A stretch of DNA of 59,814 nt from Nocardia macrotermitis (GTDB lineage Bacteria; Actinomycetota; Actinomycetes; Mycobacteriales; Mycobacteriaceae). The notes beneath the pieces were generated by a model, which saw nothing but the letters and a program-made list of their open reading frames with translations, did no database searches and had not been told where the DNA came from. Below are positions 58,441 through 59,814 of this stretch, one piece after another; the first letter of the stretch is position 1; each line of letters starts with the position of its first letter. The stretch covers positions 1 through 59,814 of the forward strand of contig NZ_WEGK01000027.1 in assembly GCF_009604405.1 (NCBI RefSeq). The letters are read 5' to 3'. The position numbers were made by a program, and so were the translations under genes.

Positions 58441-59637
58441 CTAATACGAGCGTCCGGACAAAACAGATTCCAGATAATTTCGGTCCAACTCGATTGGTTC
58501 GTTCAGACGCCAGATATTTCCTCGCTTGCCAAGCTCACCGGTGACCATCAAGGGAACTCGAGCTCGCAATGCGGATATCGCGAGCTGCCAGTCATTGCCG
58601 CCCAGCGCGATGGCGACCCGGCGAGTGCGGTTGCCGACTTCCGCATGAATGATGACATCGCCACCCTGTTCATCCGGCAGGTCACCATCGTCTTCCAGCT
58701 TCAATTCCTTGACCAGCCCGACAAGCGTGAGCCGCTCCGGTTCGGACCTTCGCATCAAACGTCTTTCGATCTCCGGGAGTTCATCGATAACCCCACGGCC
58801 CAGATTTATACGACTGGGAACCGATGCGAGCTGAGGCTCGGCCGCCGCCCATTCGAAAGACAAGTCCAGACTGCGCAAACCGTCCGGCGCACTCATCTCC
58901 TGCAGAGCCTGCACCACCGGCAACCGCAAGCCTTGCTCCATGGCATCCTCGACATCGGCGAAGCCACGCGGCTCCGAAGCGAACTTCCGAGTGACATCCA
59001 GACTTGTTGCGAGAGAAGTCATCACGCGACGGGTGAAACTTGCAGGGGCATCCGGCAGCAACGAAGGCTGCTCGCGTCGATCACCCGTCTCCACGTCATC
59101 GATGCGGGCCGCCACCGTGATCACGAAACTCCCTTTCTTCGTGTGTCCCATACGAATACCATCGTTCAGAAATTCGTTGACATAGTCGGGGATACGGCCA
59201 CGACCGCTCGTATGCGGATTATGGGCGGACAGTGCAGCGGCACGAATCATCTGGTCGATACCGTCGAGTAGAACACTCGCCTGACGGAGCGGGATTGTGC
59301 CGTCCTTCATACTTTGGTCAACTCGGACGAAGAACAGATCGGCATGGACCGAGGCGACCTTCTCCGCCAGTTCCGCCAACTCGATATCGTACGCTCGGGT
59401 TATCGCAGTCAGCGCTTCCCTGAGACATTTGTCGTAGTCGACGAAGCTCGGCTCCCGCGGCAGCAGGACCGATACCGGGCGATCCGCCCCCTCCCGCTCG
59501 AGCACCCACACCTGATCGAACTGCCGATCGAACCTCTTGGTCCAACTCCGCGTGGCGAGAAACTGCGCGATATTGGCCGGGGTCAGGATCTCGTCGTATT
59601 CGACGGGAGATCCGGGGGAGCCATAACCGGTTGCCAT
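58441..59637 (-). CDS. Hypothetical protein, 398 residues
   Basis: A soluble, acidic protein without signal peptide or membrane segments. It begins MATGYGSPGSPVEYDEILTP and contains SWTKRFDRQFDQVWVLER, LREALTAITRAYDIELAELA, RMGHTKKGSFVITVAARIDD and a C-terminal beta-rich part (VIIHAEVGNRTRRVAIALGGNDWQLAISAL). The ATG at 59637 has GGAGGAGG upstream. I recognise no family. Its position next to a PglW-like remnant makes a link to a defence or genomic island possible but unproven. Confidence 0.72.
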   Translation of the reverse strand: MATGYGSPGSPVEYDEILTPANIAQFLATRSWTKRFDRQFDQVWVLEREGADRPVSVLLPREPSFVDYDKCLREALTAITRAYDIELAELAEKVASVHADLFFVRVDQSMKDGTIPLRQASVLLDGIDQMIRAAALSAHNPHTSGRGRIPDYVNEFLNDGIRMGHTKKGSFVITVAARIDDVETGDRREQPSLLPDAPASFTRRVMTSLATSLDVTRKFASEPRGFADVEDAMEQGLRLPVVQALQEMSAPDGLRSLDLSFEWAAAEPQLASVPSRINLGRGVIDELPEIERRLMRRSEPERLTLVGLVKELKLEDDGDLPDEQGGDVIIHAEVGNRTRRVAIALGGNDWQLAISALRARVPLMVTGELGKRGNIWRLNEPIELDRNYLESVLSGRSY

Positions 59638-59715
59638 CTACTCGCCTCCTCCATCAACTCCAGCAACGATTTCGGTGTAAGCAGATTAGCCTGGATCCGT
59701 GGACGTGGGTTTTGG

Positions 59716-59748
59716 GCTGGTCAGCGGACCGGAGGTGCGCTGACCAGC
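59716..59748. repeat. Perfect 11-bp inverted repeat
   Basis: GCTGGTCAGCG (59716-59726) and its complement CGCTGACCAGC (59738-59748) flank an 11-base spacer, upstream of the unrecognised 398-residue gene. It may be an operator, a terminator of a gene beyond the window, or a recombination site. The remaining bases to the window end show no gene. Confidence 0.6.
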
Positions 59749-59814
59749 AGATTTCGGGTGTGGGGTAGCCGCTGGTCTGTCCAGCTTTTCCACGTGAGTT
59801 CTCGGTTCGGGCCT

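Noticed and set aside
1..59814. Insertion sequence, integrase, prophage or tRNA-associated island boundaries
   Set aside because: No transposase, integrase, phage structural gene or tRNA could be recognised on either strand.

Overview
The window reads as chromosomal DNA of a high-GC mycolic-acid actinomycete, most likely Nocardia or a close relative (inference). Support: strong third-position GC, frequent GTG starts, WXG100 and CpnT-like/EspL-like type VII secretion genes, several F420/flavin luciferase-like oxidoreductases, a SigD-type sigma factor, an actinobacterial SOS box, and a large CoA-thioester catabolic cluster of the kind used by Mycobacteriales for steroid- or terpenoid-like compounds. 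I see no rRNA, tRNA, CRISPR array or intact insertion sequence.

Layout. 1-1.3 kb: a long imperfect hairpin, a probable fluoride riboswitch and tandem fluoride channel genes (crcB pair). 1.3-7.1 kb: a minus-strand type VII secretion-related locus with a WXG100 protein, an EspL/YbaB-like protein, an array of about 18.5 18-bp tandem repeats, and a 1504-residue CpnT-like protein made largely of repeats. 7.2-9.6 kb: a two-component system whose kinase and regulator genes converge and overlap. 9.7-11.1 kb: an HxlR regulator facing an alpha/beta-hydrolase across a palindromic operator. 11-14.4 kb: a giant NTPase-like/TPR protein. 14.6-29 kb: mixed housekeeping and accessory genes, including LLM oxidoreductases, an extra L7/L12-like protein, two TetR genes with clear divergent operators, a cyclophilin, SOS-box-preceded dinB, CocE-type hydrolase, sigD and a membrane protein.

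29-57.5 kb is the most interesting region. It is a catabolic island holding five enoyl-CoA hydratases, a thiolase, two SDRs, an aldehyde dehydrogenase, a CaiB-type CoA transferase, three metal-dependent (ACMSD-like) hydrolases, a KshA-like Rieske oxygenase, a DUF35-thiolase-like fusion, a pair of acyl-CoA dehydrogenases, two acyl-CoA ligases, a carboxyltransferase, two P450s and a TetR regulator. Seven intergenic regions inside it carry an ungapped 19-bp motif, consensus TACTGTAWNCCTTACWGTA, placed so that it can control every major operon. One copy lies before the operon that encodes the TetR protein, so I propose an autoregulated regulon for an unidentified, probably alicyclic or branched, carbon source. 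The seven-gene operon (amidohydrolase, FadD, amidohydrolase, two ACADs, EchA, DUF35-thiolase) resembles the dehydrogenation, hydration and retro-aldol route of steroid side-chain degradation.

57.5-59.8 kb: a VOC protein, a broken fragment resembling the N-terminus of the BREX kinase PglW, and an unrecognised 398-residue protein, suggesting the edge of a decayed defence island.
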